A stretch of 64,000 nt of DNA from the NCBI GenBank assembly GCA_026018925.1, contig JAKSZU010000016.1:33723377-33787376 (forward strand), in the 5' to 3' direction. A program made the translations under genes and the position numbers. This stretch comes from Tupaia tana (Eukaryota > Chordata > Mammalia > Scandentia > Tupaiidae). The notes beneath the pieces are model-generated. The model did no database searches and was not told the origin of the DNA. It saw only the letters and a list, made by a program, of their open reading frames with translations. Below, one piece after another: positions 1 to 10,965 of this stretch. Position 1 is the first letter of the stretch; each line of letters opens with the position of its first letter.

Positions 1-149
1 GAAAAAAATAGCTTAATAACGGCTACAGTCCAGCCTTTTGATTATTCAGCACCCATACATCCTGTGGCTTTTACACGTATACCCTACACACTCCCTGCCT
101 CCCAAACTTCAATCCCTAATTCATAATGTGTTGGCCATTCTAATTTTCT

Positions 150-605
150 TTCAGGTCCTCAAATCCCCAAAATGATTTCTTGCCTTAGGATCATCACATT
201 TTGCCTGGACCACTCCCTATCCCCATCTCTATACTAGTTCATTGCTTGGCTAGTTCCTTCTCGTCTTTAAGGTCTCAGCTAAATTATCTCTTCAGAGAGT
301 TAGGATCCTTACCATTGAAGAAGTAACCCCTTCCTATTAATAGCACCTTGGTTTTTTTCCTTTATCATACTTAGACCTTTTCATTATGGGTTTACTCACG
401 TGGCTATATGCCTCCATCAATAGAATGGAAGATCCATACTAATTTTTTTCACCACTTCACATGTTGGGTCATCGGAAAAGTCATGACACATTTTTCTATG
501 CAAAAAATGTGTCTTAACTTTTCTGATGACCCAATATAATACTTGCCATAGTTCCTCATTTTGAATAACACAGAATAAATGTATGTTGAGTAAATGCCCT
601 TATGA
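150..605 (+). mobile_element. L2 LINE 3' end, interrupted by a mariner-type MITE
   Basis: Non-coding L2-like 3' sequence. The order of motifs (Ser/Pro-rich-looking CT-rich text, 'aaggtctcagctaaatt', 'atggaagatccata', then 'aataaatgtatgttgagtaaatg') follows the L2 3' end as I remember it. A 71-bp palindromic element at 464-534 splits it just before the terminal tail. It is old and has no coding potential. L2 rather than MIR is favoured by its length. Assignment is from memory of the consensus only. Confidence 0.6.
464..534. mobile_element. Palindromic mariner-type MITE, copy 1
   Basis: The two ends are inverted copies: it starts TTGGGTCATCGGAAAAGTCA and ends with the complement, TTTTCTGATGACCCAA. 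The arms are about 30 bp around a short centre. A TA follows the right end and TG (a likely decayed TA) precedes the left end, as expected for Tc1/mariner insertion. It is too short to encode a transposase, so it is a non-autonomous derivative. Related copies lie at 34,084 and 42,878. It sits inside an L2 tail and so is younger than that L2. Confidence 0.75.
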
Positions 606-1030
606 ACCAACTCACTGTGTTCACGGGATACCATATTTATCCACAAAAGAAGCCATTTTGGGTTGAGTAACTGTTAGGTCAGTAAGTGGGGTAAAGGTGT
701 AGGAAACCTAGTGGGGGGATAGTTTTCTTACCCTTACAATAACCATGGTATACCAAGACTAGAATTGTCTAAAAAAATTTTTTTTAATTAAAAACAATGT
801 TGAGAAACAGGATTATGATCACCTGGAAAATAAACTCAGCAAATGGACATTTGAAAGAACTGAAAACTAGGTGAAGGAGAGTCAGACCATAAACAGATGG
901 AAGGCCTAGGCTACTTTACTATTTGTATCTCATGAGAACCAGGCAAAAAGAACAAATATCTGTTGCAGTAACAGAAGTCTAGTTCTCCTTAAAGAAGAAA
1001 TCCCAATAAAAGCTATGTATGTATATGTTG
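606..1030. other. No recognised feature
   Basis: AT-rich, CpG-poor sequence without an ORF, RNA gene or repeat that I recognise. Confidence 0.4.
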
Positions 1031-1235
1031 GAGCCAGCAGATGGTGTGGTGATTAAGACACTGGACTTCCACATGGCTGACTGCAGTTTGAGTCCCAGCT
1101 CTGGTGGCTTGCTTTTTCCCTTTCCATTTATCTCTCGCTCTTTATCTCTGGTGAGCACAAGTACTCTATGAAAAAATTAAATAATAATAATGATAAATTA
1201 GATTAAATGAATAATTCTTTAAAATTAAACCAAAA
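1031..1235 (+). mobile_element. tRNA-derived SINE, short-body type, degraded
   Basis: The head reads GAGCCAGCAGATGGTGTGG, with a B-box-like GTTTGAGTCCC, then a CT-rich body and an A/T-rich tail. The flanks 'agctatgtatgta' (before) and 'agctatgtgtaga' (after) are an imperfect target-site duplication, so the insertion is full length and retroposed. It is old, with many differences from the CpG-rich young copies. Confidence 0.8.
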
Positions 1236-2265
1236 AAAGCTATGTGTAGATTAAGAAGAGGCAGATCACAACCTGGTAGAAAAAGAAACTTGTGGGGCCT
1301 GAAAGTAGATGAGACGAAAAAAGAACCAGGATCTTCCAAATGGACCTAGAATTTGCCCTTTTTCTTTGTGTTTTTCACTGTTTGTTCCGAAGTATCCCCA
1401 AAACAAGTAACTTTTCACTGTAAGAATTAGTTTCCACTGACATCCCTCACCAGATTACATGAAAAATTCCTAGTTTAGAGGTACAGCCAGCTTCATGGGC
1501 ATATAATCTAAGTAGTCACTAAGGGCCCATGCTCGGAAGGGCAACACATTTGATGTCATATTCTGCTGTTGCCACCGTGAAATTTATAATGATTTTAGAT
1601 CAAGGGATCCTCCATTTTTATTTTGTACTAGATCTTACAAATGACAAAACAAGTCTCACTAATAATATAAATTCCAGGTTATATTTTGCTAAAAGAATAT
1701 CTACTTACATGTCCTTCTGAACCCTGGGTTTTATTTTAAAAACTGTATTTCATTAATATTCATAGAAGGCACTATATCCAATTGCTCTTTCCCATTATTG
1801 AGATTGCACCCCTGCCCTGGACTACCTGTGTTATTTCTGCTATATAATAAATATGGATGGAAATGTACTATAACTTAAATTCCCCAGGATAAAGCTTACA
1901 AACAAATAGATCCTCTAAACATGATCTTGCACATAAGGAAAAGAGGACTAGAGTAGTCTCCGCTTTGAGGATATTACAAAAGTATATTCCCTCAGTCTTA
2001 ACTGCCTTTCTCCTTTCTCTTCTTTCTTAGATCTCTGGCCTCCCACCAGCCTGATACACAATTGAAATTACCACTACATTTTTATCGATTCTAGCTTTCT
2101 TACTGAAGGTTTGAATTGTGAAAACAAGACTTGACATAGAAGCATGGCCTAGTTCTCCAAGAGCTTTCACCTGCTCTGTGTCATTCGATCATCACTGAGG
2201 GATAGGTAGGACGGATCTTACAATCCCATGTAGCAACAACATCAAGGGTAGAAAACAGGAGACAG
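1236..2265. other. No recognised feature
   Basis: AT-rich sequence. The frame at 1,529-1,720 is short and shows no codon bias or motif. I see no splice or promoter context. Confidence 0.4.
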
Positions 2266-2400
2266 ACAAATCGGGTTACAGTTTGTCTAGACCACTTCCT
2301 TGGCTGTAAAATGGAGTTTCGTAGAGATTAAATGTGACAATTCATGTAAAACTTCAAGTGCAATATCCAGCTCATAATAGGTACTCAAGATACGGGAGTT
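2266..2400 (+). mobile_element. MIR SINE fragment
   Basis: Contains the MIR core order: 'tagaccacttccttggctgtaaaatgg', then 'agattaaatgtgacaattcatgtaaaa', then 'ctcataataggtactcaa'. This corresponds to the MIR stretch from 'acttaacctctctg...' through the tail. It is heavily diverged, as expected for a mammal-wide element. Confidence 0.65.
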
Positions 2401-2479
2401 TATGTTGCTGTGTGCATGCCCTCCTGGGAGATTGAGGACAAGTGTGATCCCGATTAGAATCCCATCCATTTATCCCCAT

Positions 2480-2880
2480 CACTGCAAGACACCTGTCTCT
2501 GGCAGTTCCCAGAACTCATCGCGCACTCTTACAGCACTTGGACTTCCGGCCTGCTGCTCTGTCCAAAATTACTGCTGCCCATTTTCTGTCTTACCATTTT
2601 AAGACCTATATCAGGAAACTCTTTTCCTCAAACTTCCCCAGACAACCCTTCTCCCATGCTGTGATAGGTGATCCTTTCGTGGGCTCCCACTGTGTTTGTT
2701 CTCTTCTTATCACGAAGGTTGCACTATCTTGTGCTATGACTATCCGATCCTTAGTTTTTCTCCTCTGTTGACTACAGATACCTTTAGTGCAGAATATGTG
2801 CCATTATTCTGTTTCTACAGCCCCTGCTAAATCAACATTTGCTCCTTCAATGAGTAAGTATATAAACGAATAGAACAAGG
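2480..2880 (+). mobile_element. Probable L2-derived sequence
   Basis: CT-rich text with L2-like phrasing ('cttccccagacaaccc', 'tgtgccattattctg', 'tgctccttcaatgagtaagta'). The ORFs in it (2,402-2,602 and 2,538-2,771) show no homology I recognise. The assignment is tentative. Confidence 0.35.
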
Positions 2881-3940
2881 TAGGAAGGAATTAATTAATT
2901 TGCTTTTCTGTGTGCCCCCCCTCCCCCTGTAAGAGAACTAAGATACAAACCAGCTTTTCAAATATTCTGGAGGTAAGCCAGCACTGTCTTTTAAAGCTGA
3001 AAGCAGAAGGACTTTACTTCATAAAGAACATGGTTTCTTGAAGTTTCAAGAATCTGGCCTGTGGCCACAGGGATAGGAATGGTAGACTGTTGAATCTGAG
3101 CTAGGGGAAGGAGCGGTGCTTGATTGTAAGGATTATTTTTCTTGGCACTAGTCAAAGAAGAGGACAGAGACATCTGCATGCCCCAATGACATCACTTAGC
3201 CCTGCCTTGCACAATAGAGGAAAAAACTGTCAGGGCAAATTTCCAGTTGATCTAGACATAGCTGGGCCAAGGCCAAGATTTTGCACTCCTCTCCCCACCC
3301 CTACTAGTCCCAACATCGAAGATGATTTTCAGAGCATGGAATAAGACTGCCTGGAATAAGTCAAACTCTTCATCAGATTTTCAGCAATGAATTCACGGCA
3401 CATCATCCAATCCTTCATGTCCTTTTGTGCTTCTACTTCCTGCCCCTTATCTTCCACCCAAAGAAAACACTTCCTCAATTTGAGGGTTAGTATGCCTATG
3501 CATTTCTTTATACTTTATATATGCCTATATTCTTACAACTATATAGGTTTGATTTATATGTTTAAAGCTCATGCAAGTTTTATTATGCTGTGGATATACA
3601 TCTGTAACTTACATGTGTCTTCTGGATATTATATGGTGAGATTTAGCCACACATATATATGCAGCTCTGCATCACACATGACACCTAGTGGCATTCACTT
3701 GGGTATCAAATGGGACAGGTATGGACTGAAGATATGTTCTGTGTGTTATGTGAGATTAGCAGGGTGAGGCGCTGGGGCCCACTCCACACAGCTCTTAGCC
3801 TTTTCTCATCTCGGCGTAAACAGGCATCCGGGGAGCATCTGTGGTTGGTTTCATCACATGGAGATGAGGCTGATCTCATTTCCTCAGCTTTGTTCACTTC
3901 TTGAGTGATTCTCTAATCAGAAAGTATATTGTCGCCAAAA
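2881..3940. other. No recognised feature; only short chance ORFs
   Basis: Includes a 126-codon open frame at 3,387-3,767. It is AT-rich and poor in charged residues, has no domain I recognise, and its composition matches its flanks. I treat it as chance. Confidence 0.4.
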
Positions 3941-3944
3941 GAAT

Positions 3945-4310
3945 GCGAGGCTGGAAGTCAGAAACCTTGATTCTTGTCCTAGTTCCGTAGTAAGAACCCA
4001 TGTGACCTCTGGTAATATTTCACCTTGGCAAGCCTCGGTTTCCATAAGTCATGCAGGTCTCAGAGCAAACTGGGGCACATTTCTAGCAGAGCCCATGACA
4101 GAAGCTGTTCAAATTTGTACAGAAGGACCTAGTGGTGGTCTCTGCGCCCCCCCCCCCCCCATGCCAGCTGAGGTTGATTGGGCAAATTACTAAACTTTAC
4201 TAAGCCGCATTTACCTTCTCCTGACAAGCTGTGAAAATAGTGATTAAATTGTAAAATGAATGTAAAGTATGTAACACAGGCTGGCATGTAAAAATCAGTA
4301 TGAGTAAATT
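3945..4310 (+). mobile_element. Two MIR-like fragments
   Basis: 3,945-4,050 carries 'gtcctagttccgtagtaag...atgtgacct...cctcggtttcc', the MIR centre. 4,175-4,305 carries 'gcaaattactaaacttt...gtgattaaattgtaaaatga...ggctggcatgta', the MIR 3' half. A run of 16 C lies between them at about 4,145-4,160. They could be one MIR split by other sequence, or two separate copies. Confidence 0.5.
4145..4160 (+). repeat. Poly-C run
   Basis: A homopolymeric C tract (G on the minus strand). It is likely to be length-variable and error-prone in sequencing. Confidence 0.9.
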
Positions 4311-4797
4311 GTAGGAACATTTCTCTGGCTAGAATCTTTTCCTGTTCTGCATAATCCTCATCCTTCTAAAATAACACTCCTCTGTACTTATTCTTGTGAG
4401 TCTTCAGAGACTATTTTGTCATCTCCTGCAAGGAGTAAGCCCCTAAAAGCAGTCATGTCAACATGAGGGCACTGAGCCCTCTCACCACCCTCCTTCCCTG
4501 CACAGCTGTACCCATGGCAGCTGGTGCCCTGCTGGTTCCAGCAGCCCCAGAGCCAGATCTACACCCTGTGTGCACTAACCTCCCCATCACATTTCTCTAA
4601 AGGAAAAAAAAAAGGCAAACAAATACAAAAACCCAACCTCTCTCAGTCATTTTTATTCTGGTTGTTGATTTGATTGCTGTTGTCCATTTTCAATTGTTTT
4701 TCCTTCTGAGCACTCAGATATTGGGCTGGGCACCTTGCCTCTGTCTCTTCTGACAACTTAGGGTCATTTTGCCTCTAGATCATATTTGCAAGTCTTT
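4311..4797. other. No recognised feature
   Basis: Unique-looking sequence with a moderately GC-rich patch around 4,440-4,590. I see no ORF or RNA gene. Confidence 0.4.
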
Positions 4798-4799
4798 TT

Positions 4800-4862
4800 C
4801 TTTCATTATTTATTTGTCATTGTCATTATCCTTCCATTTGGTACAGGGCATATGTACTCACT

Positions 4863-4912
<50 letters not shown>

Positions 4913-5003
4913 TGTGAAAGCAAGTCACCAGGTCCAGGACTCAAACTGCAATCAACCATGTGGAAGTCCAGCGCCTTAACCACCATACCACCTACTGGCC
5001 CCC
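4800..5003 (-). mobile_element. tRNA-derived SINE, short-body type, with expanded (GA)n
   Basis: On the minus strand it has the head GGGGGCCAGTAGGTGGTATGG, a degenerate B box and a CT-rich body expanded into about 44 nt of (CT)n (the GA run at 4,863-4,910). The flanks 'atttgcaagtcttt' (about 4,784) and 'atttgcaaatcttt' (about 5,006) are a near-perfect target-site duplication. Confidence 0.85.
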
Positions 5004-5295
5004 AAATTTGCAAATCTTTCTCTCATCTCTTCAGATGAGCTCTTGCCCAGGAAGCTTTTGATTCCTCAGGAAGTCCTAGAAGCCACTGCCACCTTGGCTC
5101 CAGCCAAGAAAACTGTAGTCTCTACCATGGCAGGACTCCCAGGGCCCTTCTCTGAAGCAGCCTTCTCACCTGCAGCACCCACCCACAGAGGCTGGCCTTT
5201 TCCACATCTTTCAAAGATCCCCACCTTCCCCTCATTCACAGATTCTTCAATGCATTGATGAAGGACTACATCTGGCCTCTCTCAGGGATCAGAGT

Positions 5296-5586
5296 AAAAG
5301 GTATGTCAGAGTGAATAATTGCTCCCCCAAAATGTCCTCAGTCTAGTCCCTGGAATCTGTGAATACTACTTTACATGGCAAGACAGACCTTGCAGGTGTG
5401 ATTAAGTTAAGAATCTTGTGATGGGGCCATTTTCCTGGATTGCTGGTGTAGGTCCTCATTTTATAAAGATGAGGATCCTTTTAAAAGAGAAATGGGGGGC
5501 CAGCAGGTGGCATGGTGGTTAAGGTGCTGAACTCCCACATGGCCGATCACTATTCGAGTCCTGGATCTGGTGGCTTGCTTTCTCAC

Positions 5587-5622
<36 letters not shown>

Positions 5623-5990
5623 CAAATTTAAAATAAATAAACAAATAAAATTAAAAAAACAATTTTTTAAAGAGAGAGAGAGAGAAACAGGAAGGTCAGA
5701 GTTAGAGAAGGAAATGTGCCCATTTAAGCAGGGATGAGAGAGAGATAGAGAGAGAGATTTGAAGATGCTATGCAGATGGAGGAAAGGGACACTAGTCAAA
5801 GCAGGTGTCTTCCAGAAGCTGGAAAAGTCAAGGAACAGATTCTCCCACAGAGTATCCAGGATTGTAGCCCTGTCAACACCTTGACTTTATAGCCTCTGAC
5901 CTCCAGAACTACACTCTAGAAAATTTGTGCATTTTATGCTGCCACATTTGTGGCAATTTGTTGAAACAGCAATTATCCCACACTCAAATA
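5296..5990 (+). mobile_element. MaLR-type (MLT1-like) LTR remnant, split by a SINE
   Basis: Text such as 'aatgtcctcagtctagtccctgg', 'acatggcaagacagaccttgcaggtgtgattaagtt' and 'cagaagctggaaaagtcaaggaacagattctcccacagag' follows the 3' half of a common MLT1-like ERVL-MaLR LTR. It reads as an ancient solitary LTR fragment with no internal retroviral sequence. A short SINE at 5,494-5,668 is inserted in it. The family level is from memory; the exact subfamily is not determined. Confidence 0.55.
5494..5668 (+). mobile_element. tRNA-derived SINE, short-body type, nested in an LTR
   Basis: The head GGGGCCAGCAGGTGGCATGG is followed by a B box ATTCGAGTCC, a CT dinucleotide run and an A-rich tail. The surrounding LTR text resumes on both sides, so the SINE is younger than the LTR. 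Confidence 0.85.
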
Positions 5991-6084
5991 TAGAGAGTGA
6001 GTGAGCAAGTTTGACATTAAAAATCCACTCAGCGTTTCTATTTCCTTTGCATCTTCGGATCCCTTCCTCTGCTTTCTTTCTTTC

Positions 6085-6350
6085 CTTTTTTGTTTGTTTT
6101 TAGAAAGATTTTTGCTGTTTGGCACATGCACTCATCAGAGAGATACAGAGAGACAGAAAGCAAGACATCACCTCCCGGAGGGATGGCCACATCCTGAAAT
6201 CCCTTCTCCTCCATTCTCCTTGTGGGATTTTGGGCATGCACACACATGCACCTGGTGTGAGTTTCAAGCTTCTGAGTCAGGAACTGGAACTATGGTTGGC
6301 CATGTGGGAATCCAGTGATATAACCATTATATCACCTGCTGGTTCCACCC
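6085..6350 (-). mobile_element. tRNA-derived SINE, long-body type, degraded
   Basis: Read on the minus strand it has the head GGAACCAGCAGGTGATATAA, the body motif of the CCC/GGG inverted repeat, 'gaatggaggagaaggga', and the tail end 'ccaaacagcaaaaatct'. CpGs are mostly lost, so it is old. It is followed by a C run at 6,347-6,358. Confidence 0.8.
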
Positions 6351-7700
6351 CCCCCCCCTTCTACTTTTGATTCATGGATTTCTAGCATCTCAAAGTCCTT
6401 TAGTGTGAACTGCTGCTTGCTAAGTGTAGGTTTCAGCCAATCCTCTGAGTAGATGTTTCAAGGTATTCGCCCCTACTCAGCTAGCACACTGAATCCAGAA
6501 TCTCTGATACGCATCCTTATTTTGATCAATTCCACCTGATCTAAAATTATTGTCCTTTCTTCCTGGCTTATGACCTTTCAATTCAACTCCCTCTGGTACT
6601 TCTCCGATTTATGCTGCTGTTCATTGGGAAATCTTGCAATTCCCTGGGTGTATAAGACTTTATACTTACCCCCTGGCATTTCCTGGGGTATCATCCGGAG
6701 TTATGAAGAACAGAGAAATCAAGAATCTAGAGACAGCAAGAGAAGGATGCTATGAGGAGACTAGCTGCTGCTAATCACCTGGTTGTATTCATATATCAAG
6801 CCAAGAGGAAGGAGAGCCTGTTCTGCTGGTGAGAAAGCTTCACTAAGGTTTGAATCTGTCTGCACATACTCTGTCCAATCCTTTCTACCCAAGAATTGCC
6901 CTGTTTCCACACACACATACACACAAAGAGAGTGTGAGCTTGGAAATTCACAATTTGCATGGTAATTTAGCATCCTCTGAGGGCAAAATATATCAGATTT
7001 TGTGTCAGCCATGTGGCTGCAAAGACATAAAAATGGTTTTTAAGGTATCCACTCAAGTGCCTTGGTCCTCTGATTTCTTTCTTTAAAAGAAATGTTAAAA
7101 CTCTGAGTGTATCTTTCTTTCTTTTTTCATTATAGTTTTTGGCACAGTTAAAAACTGAGAACCCATATTCTGAAGGCAGGATATCCTTGTTCCTTTTTAA
7201 CCCAATCAGATAAATTTGGCTTCCTCAGATGCTTCAGCAGAACCTAAATCATACTTGAAACTCTAGTTGCAAGGAAGTTTCAGAGATGGCATTTCTAACA
7301 TCCCAGCCTGTGCCCTAGGAAGTTAAGGGAGAAAGCCAATCCACAGTGCTGGCTCACTTCCCTCAAAGATTCCTAAATGAAATACCATCAGGGAACCATC
7401 TGGAAAAATTCAGAGAGTAATCCGGACCAAACAGCTGCATTGATGAGCTTAGGACAAGGCAGAAAGCTCTTCTTGGCAAATGAGCTGGGAGTCCAGACAC
7501 TGAGAATATAGGGCAAGTTCTTCTGCAAGTGAAGGAGGTAATCTAACCTCCACATGGACATTATTTGGATTGTGAATTTGAACTTTGTATTGTATTCCAT
7601 CGTTGCCTTTATGTGTTTTGGATTTCTCTTCATAGTTACTTCTATCTTATTTTTTAAATGCTTTCAAATCCAATTTTATTTTAGGAAGAGGGTAAGAAAG
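6351..7700. other. No recognised feature
   Basis: Mostly unique-looking sequence. It includes a short CA-rich patch at about 6,908-6,925. ORFs at 6,570-6,755, 6,761-7,012 and 7,388-7,633 are short and unsupported. Confidence 0.4.
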
Positions 7701-7716
7701 ATTTCCACACTATATT

Positions 7717-7790
7717 CAAGATATAGATATAGATATAGATATAGATATAGATATAGATATAGATATAGATAGATAGATAAATAAATAAAA
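7717..7790 (+). repeat. (TAGATA)n hexanucleotide repeat
   Basis: About ten units of a TAGATA-type repeat followed by GATA and AAATA units. The 72-aa frame running into it (ending in repeated Tyr-Arg) is an artefact of the repeat. Confidence 0.95.
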
Positions 7791-8735
7791 TTGGAGCACT
7801 AGTAGAGAGAAATGGTACCTACCAGCAGGGAATTCCCTCTGACAAGCTTCTCAATTTAAGAATTCTCAGCTTATGTTAAATCTGGCAAGTGAGAGCCACA
7901 TATGCATTGTTTTTATTTTGGAATTCAGATCTATACAGTTAGCTAAGTGAAAGCTAGGATGCTATATGAATGCTAATTAATTACTACTCATTTAAATAAC
8001 AACAATTAAGACATTGTTCAAGCTGTATGGATTTGCACATGCAAATTGTGTTTGTCTCAGCTACTGGAAACTCACTGATCACAGCTGCATAAAAAATGTC
8101 TGGTTTATTAAATTTCCATCAATCTTCACATGATAAAGCTTAGTTAATGCAAAATTGATTATTAGCATTTGCAAATTAAGAGATTTGACTTTCATTTATG
8201 TCTACCTTTAACTCCTAGAATTGTACAATTAATCTCTAAGAGAACTTGTGAAGAATAATTATTTAGTACTAACCCAAATAATAAAACATCTAAACTGGGT
8301 GGCACATATGTGAATGAGTTTGAGAATGAATGTGCTTCTGACAAATTTAACATATGGAGCATTTTGACTGATATAAAAGCAGTGATCTTTGAAAAGCACC
8401 AAGCAGTTCATGTTGGCACAGATACTCCAGTGACTAAGACTGTTATTGTTTTCTCTACACCATTTTTTCCCCCACTTTCCCATAAACATTTCTAAACTGT
8501 GTACTGTTTTTGTCATTTTGACTTTTATTTATTTATTTATTTGCACTAGAATTATCAAATTACTTCCAATTTTTAAAATAAAGCAGACTGAGGTCATTAC
8601 TGCTATTTATTTATGGCAGTAGTGAGGTGCTTAAGTTGTGTTAACATCTCCTACACCCCATGCAAAGAAAGACTCTTCACTTCCTCTGTACACTCATAAC
8701 TTCCTTTTCAATTCACATAAAGAAAAATTGGTTGT
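7791..8735. other. Unique AT-rich sequence with possible conserved non-coding character
   Basis: Repeat-free apart from a short TTTA run at 8,522-8,542. 7,970-8,250 is rich in homeodomain/octamer-type words (ATGCAAAT at about 8,039 and several TAATTA). It has no ORF of note. See the matching finding. Confidence 0.35.
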
Positions 8736-9010
8736 AGGACCAGCAGTTAGTGTAATGGCTATGTTGCTGGACTCCCATGTGGTCGACCGCAGTTCACGTC
8801 CTGGACCAAGTGGCTTAAAACTCACGCCGGGCGTGTGTGCATGTGTGCCCAAGATCCCAAGAGGACAATGGAGAAGGAATTGTGTCATGGCCATCCCCGT
8901 TGGGGGGTGATTTCTCGCTTTCTGTCTCTCTGTCTCTCTCTGTCTCTCCGGCGAGCACACGCACCCTATAGCAAAACCTCTCCAAAAAAAAAGAAAAAAG
9001 AAAAAAAAAA
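8736..9010 (+). mobile_element. tRNA-derived SINE, long-body type
   Basis: The head AGGACCAGCAGTTAGTGTAA is followed by GTTCACGTCC at the B box, the 'gagaatggagaagg' body, a TCTG-rich tract, 'gcgagcacacgcaccctatagc' and a mixed A tail. The flanks 'aaattggttgt' and 'aactggttggg' form the target-site duplication. Confidence 0.9.
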
Positions 9011-9136
9011 ACTGGTTGGGTCTCATTTATATGGATGCATATTAGAAGTTTGTACATCTTAAAAGAAGCAATTTGTAAGTTCCCAAACCCAAATCATGGC
9101 TAAAAAAAAGTATACATATAAAAAGATATATATATA

Positions 9137-9168
<32 letters not shown>
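9137..9168 (+). repeat. (TG)n microsatellite
   Basis: About 14-15 TG units preceded by short TA alternation; a dinucleotide repeat. Confidence 0.95.
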
Positions 9169-9170
<2 letters not shown>

Positions 9171-9179
9171 CGTACATAT

Positions 9180-10060
9180 ATTCTCCCTCCCTTTTTTCCA
9201 ATCCTTGGTCTGGAAGCCAAATGTGCTTTAGACGTAAGTTGGGTATTTGTTGTAATTCAGTATGGGTAGTTCAGTAAATGAAAAAATCCAACTCTTCTCT
9301 CTATTATACAGCTATGGCTATAAATCACATCATTCCTCTGGATCTTATACATCTGGTGATTGTCATGAAGCTTTTCCTAGACTTAGAAGATGGGTACTTG
9401 TGGCTGAATTTGTAACTGTCTCCAACTAAAGGCTCCCTTTTTCAGTGCTGTGCTGTTGCTCAATCTGTAATCTGTTAGCAGGTCTTCTTATGCTCAATAC
9501 ACAGTTCCAGAGTGGAACTCTTTGAGAAATGCTTCATCGATGATCCTATTAATACAGTCAGGACTCTTATCTATTTTCTAGAAGACAGTTGTTATTCTGA
9601 ATAATCAATTTTGTAATTCATCTGCTTCTCTTTTACATCTCTCACAGATAATGTTAATCAACTGGATAATTTCTCAGAGTAATCAAAGAGTAGCATATGC
9701 TTGTAGCGTGTATTAGCTGGGAAATAGTTTTCTAAGAATAAGGAGAGTTCAGATAAACTGTACCTGAAGAGGCAAACTAATTTAAATATTTGATCAATTT
9801 TCACAAACTATTCAAACTCATTGACATTCAATGTTTCACCTTCTTAGGCACTTACCACCCAGTGCCTGCCTAAAAAAGTCCCAGGCAGCTCCTGAAGCAC
9901 CAGCACCTTCAATGACAAGAAACATCAATCCCTACAGGAAAAATACATGCCTTGGCTTAGATTTCTAACCTGGTCCTAAAATGGGGATGATGTCTTTCTA
10001 TCTTTTCAGATTATGTGCTGACTCTCAAGAGAACACAAATAGAAAATCCACAAGGATTTT
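9180..10060. other. No recognised feature
   Basis: Unique-looking, AT-rich and CpG-poor. I see no ORF, repeat or RNA gene. Confidence 0.4.
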
Positions 10061-10064
10061 GTTC

Positions 10065-10195
10065 ATTTGTTTGCTATAGAGCACTTGCACTGACCAGAAA
10101 GTGACAGAGAGGGAGAGAGGGAAAGTGAGAAATCACTCCCGGTGGGGGGATGACCACACTACAATTCCTTCTCCTCCATTCTCTTGGGATTTGGG

Positions 10196-10227
<32 letters not shown>

Positions 10228-10517
10228 GTCCAGGTTTTTTTTTTTTGTTGTTCATTTGTTTTAAGAATTATTTTATTTATATTTATTTATTTATTTATTT
10301 ATTTTAATTTGACCAGAGAGAGAGAGCGAGAGAGAAGGAAAGTGAGAAAGCAAGCATGGGCCACAGTTGGCCATGTGGGAGTCCAGTGCCCCAAACCACC
10401 ATGCCACCTACCAGCTCCTCCAGCATGTTTTCAAGCCATCAGGTCCAGGACTCAAACCATGCAGTCAGCCATGTGGGATCCTGCCACTTTAATCACCGCA
10501 CCACCTGAATGACCCGG
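10065..10517 (-). mobile_element. Long-body SINE split by a second SINE
   Basis: 10,065-10,233 holds the 3' and middle parts of a minus-strand long-body SINE, including a (CA)n stretch at 10,197-10,223. Its tRNA-like head resumes at 10,424-10,517 ('tcaagccatcaggtccaggactcaaacc'). A second minus-strand SINE occupies the gap. The break lies between 'tgtccag' and 'cctccag', a probable short target duplication. Confidence 0.75.
10234..10423 (-). mobile_element. tRNA-derived SINE, short-body type, nested in a SINE
   Basis: Minus-strand element. On the plus strand the T-rich and ATTT-repeat tail comes first, then 'aatttgaccagagagag', then the head complement ending 'catgccacctaccagctcc'. It interrupts the older long-body SINE that continues on both sides. 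Confidence 0.8.
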
Positions 10518-10544
10518 AATTCTACAAGTTGTTTTGTTTTTGTT

Positions 10545-10717
10545 TTTGTTTTTTTAATAATTATTTTATTTAACTTTATTTATTTATTTTCATTTGAACA
10601 AAGAGGGGGAGAGAGAAAGAGAGAAATTGAGAAGGCAAGCCACCAGGTCCAGGACTCAAACGGCTGTGGGCCATGTGGGAATCCAGCACCCTTAATCACC
10701 ATACCACCTGCTGGCCC
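10545..10717 (-). mobile_element. tRNA-derived SINE, short-body type
   Basis: On the minus strand it starts GGGCCAGCAGGTGGTATGGT and ends in a T/A-rich tail. The flanks 'aattctacaagttgtttt' and 'aattcacaagtttttaag' are an imperfect target-site duplication. Confidence 0.85.
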
Positions 10718-10782
10718 AATTCACAAGTTTTTAAGTATGAAATTATCACCATGTTTGGTAAGTTTCACATACTTGCTCCAAT

Positions 10783-10783
10783 G

Positions 10784-10814
<31 letters not shown>

Positions 10815-10965
10815 CCTGCTATAGAGTGCATGTGCTCACTGGAGAGGGAGAAAGACGGAGAGAAAATGAGAAATAACCCCCAGGGAGGATGACCACACTG
10901 CAATCTCTTCTCCACTATTCTCTTCTCAGAATGTTGGGTATGCATGCATGCCCTACATGTTCCTC
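10783..10965 (-). mobile_element. Long-body SINE, tRNA head missing
   Basis: Starts on the plus strand with about 30 T (the A tail), then 'cctgctatagagtgcatgtgctcactgg' and the body up to about 'cctacatgttcctcaagcc'. The tRNA-derived head is absent, so the copy is 5'-truncated. It is the fourth SINE within 900 bp. Confidence 0.8.

Noticed and set aside
3387-3767. 126-codon plus-strand frame
   Set aside because: Hydrophobic and AT-driven without a coherent signal peptide or membrane pattern; no homology recognised.
4863-4910. (GA)n as an independent repeat
   Set aside because: It is the CT-rich body of a minus-strand SINE that has expanded.
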